Source of the DNA: Streptomyces sp. PKU-EA00015
GTDB lineage: Bacteria; Actinomycetota; Actinomycetes; Streptomycetales; Streptomycetaceae
NCBI RefSeq assembly: GCF_013387495.1
Contig: NZ_JABZEE010000013.1
Location: 124,001 to 188,000 of the forward strand
Direction: 5' to 3'
DNA: 64,000 bases
Shown: one piece after another, positions 63,968 through 64,000 of the stretch
Numbering within the stretch: the first letter of the stretch is position 1
How the letters are laid out: each line of letters begins with the position of its first letter
The notes under the pieces: model-generated
The model's input: only the letters and a program-made list of their open reading frames with translations
Told to the model about the DNA's origin: nothing
Database searches by the model: none
Position numbers and translations under genes: made by a program

Positions 63968-64000
63968 AAACGACGTCGCCGGGACAGTGGGCGACATCGG

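Overview
The window is a high-GC, densely coded stretch of an actinobacterial chromosome, almost certainly Streptomyces. The evidence is GC-rich codon use, GTG/TTG starts, a BldG anti-sigma antagonist, a WblA/WhiB protein, a thymidylate kinase fused to a transporter-like domain, and a Lys/Ala-tailed topoisomerase I. Gene order matches what I recall of the S. coelicolor SCO3540-SCO3580 region. Much of it also matches the M. tuberculosis block from Rv3644c (holB) to Rv3683. No phage, insertion sequence or CRISPR array is visible.

Layout. 1-3.2 kb: a polysaccharide lyase cut by the left edge, converging on a gamma-glutamylcyclotransferase-fold protein. 3.4-8.3 kb: a two-gene accessory unit, a small Trypco2-type protein followed one base later by a 1513-residue trypsin-STAND ATPase-helical repeat protein. 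It looks like an NTP-dependent biological conflict (immunity-type) system and is the most interesting locus here. 8.5 kb: tRNA-Thr(CGU). 8.7-24.5 kb: secreted peptidase, holB, the MFS-tmk-coiled-coil fusion, topA, a methyltransferase, a lipoprotein, the proton-pumping pyrophosphatase hppA, then bldG with its anti-sigma partner. 25-33 kb: a DUF1998 helicase facing a tight Tad/Flp-pilus operon (CpaE-like, tadA, tadB, tadC, DUF4244 pilin, two TadE-like genes), nearly all joined by overlapping stop/start codons.

33-46 kb: a HAD phosphatase, a structured intergenic region in the slot of the 6S-like RNA (scr3559/Ms1), a degenerate Fic-like protein, a CooC/MinD-like ATPase, a lipoprotein deacetylase, a SulP-STAS-carbonic anhydrase fusion, acs, nhaA, a holin-like membrane protein and an epoxide-hydrolase-like enzyme. 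46-60 kb: marP-type protease, CoA-type Nudix, nth, crp, a band-7 protein, an MBL-fold/Nudix pair, RidA/DUF4177, a paired ArsA-like ATPase operon, wblA, a class A PBP and a YqeY protein. 60-64 kb: two polyprenol-dependent mannosyltransferase-like proteins and a metallophosphoesterase.

Together the conserved genes cover DNA maintenance, envelope and stress functions (PBP, MarP, ArsA pair, WblA, Crp) and development (BldG, WblA). The Trypco2/trypsin-STAND pair is the clear accessory insertion. Long perfect hairpins mark most convergent gene ends, and several genes appear to be leaderless.
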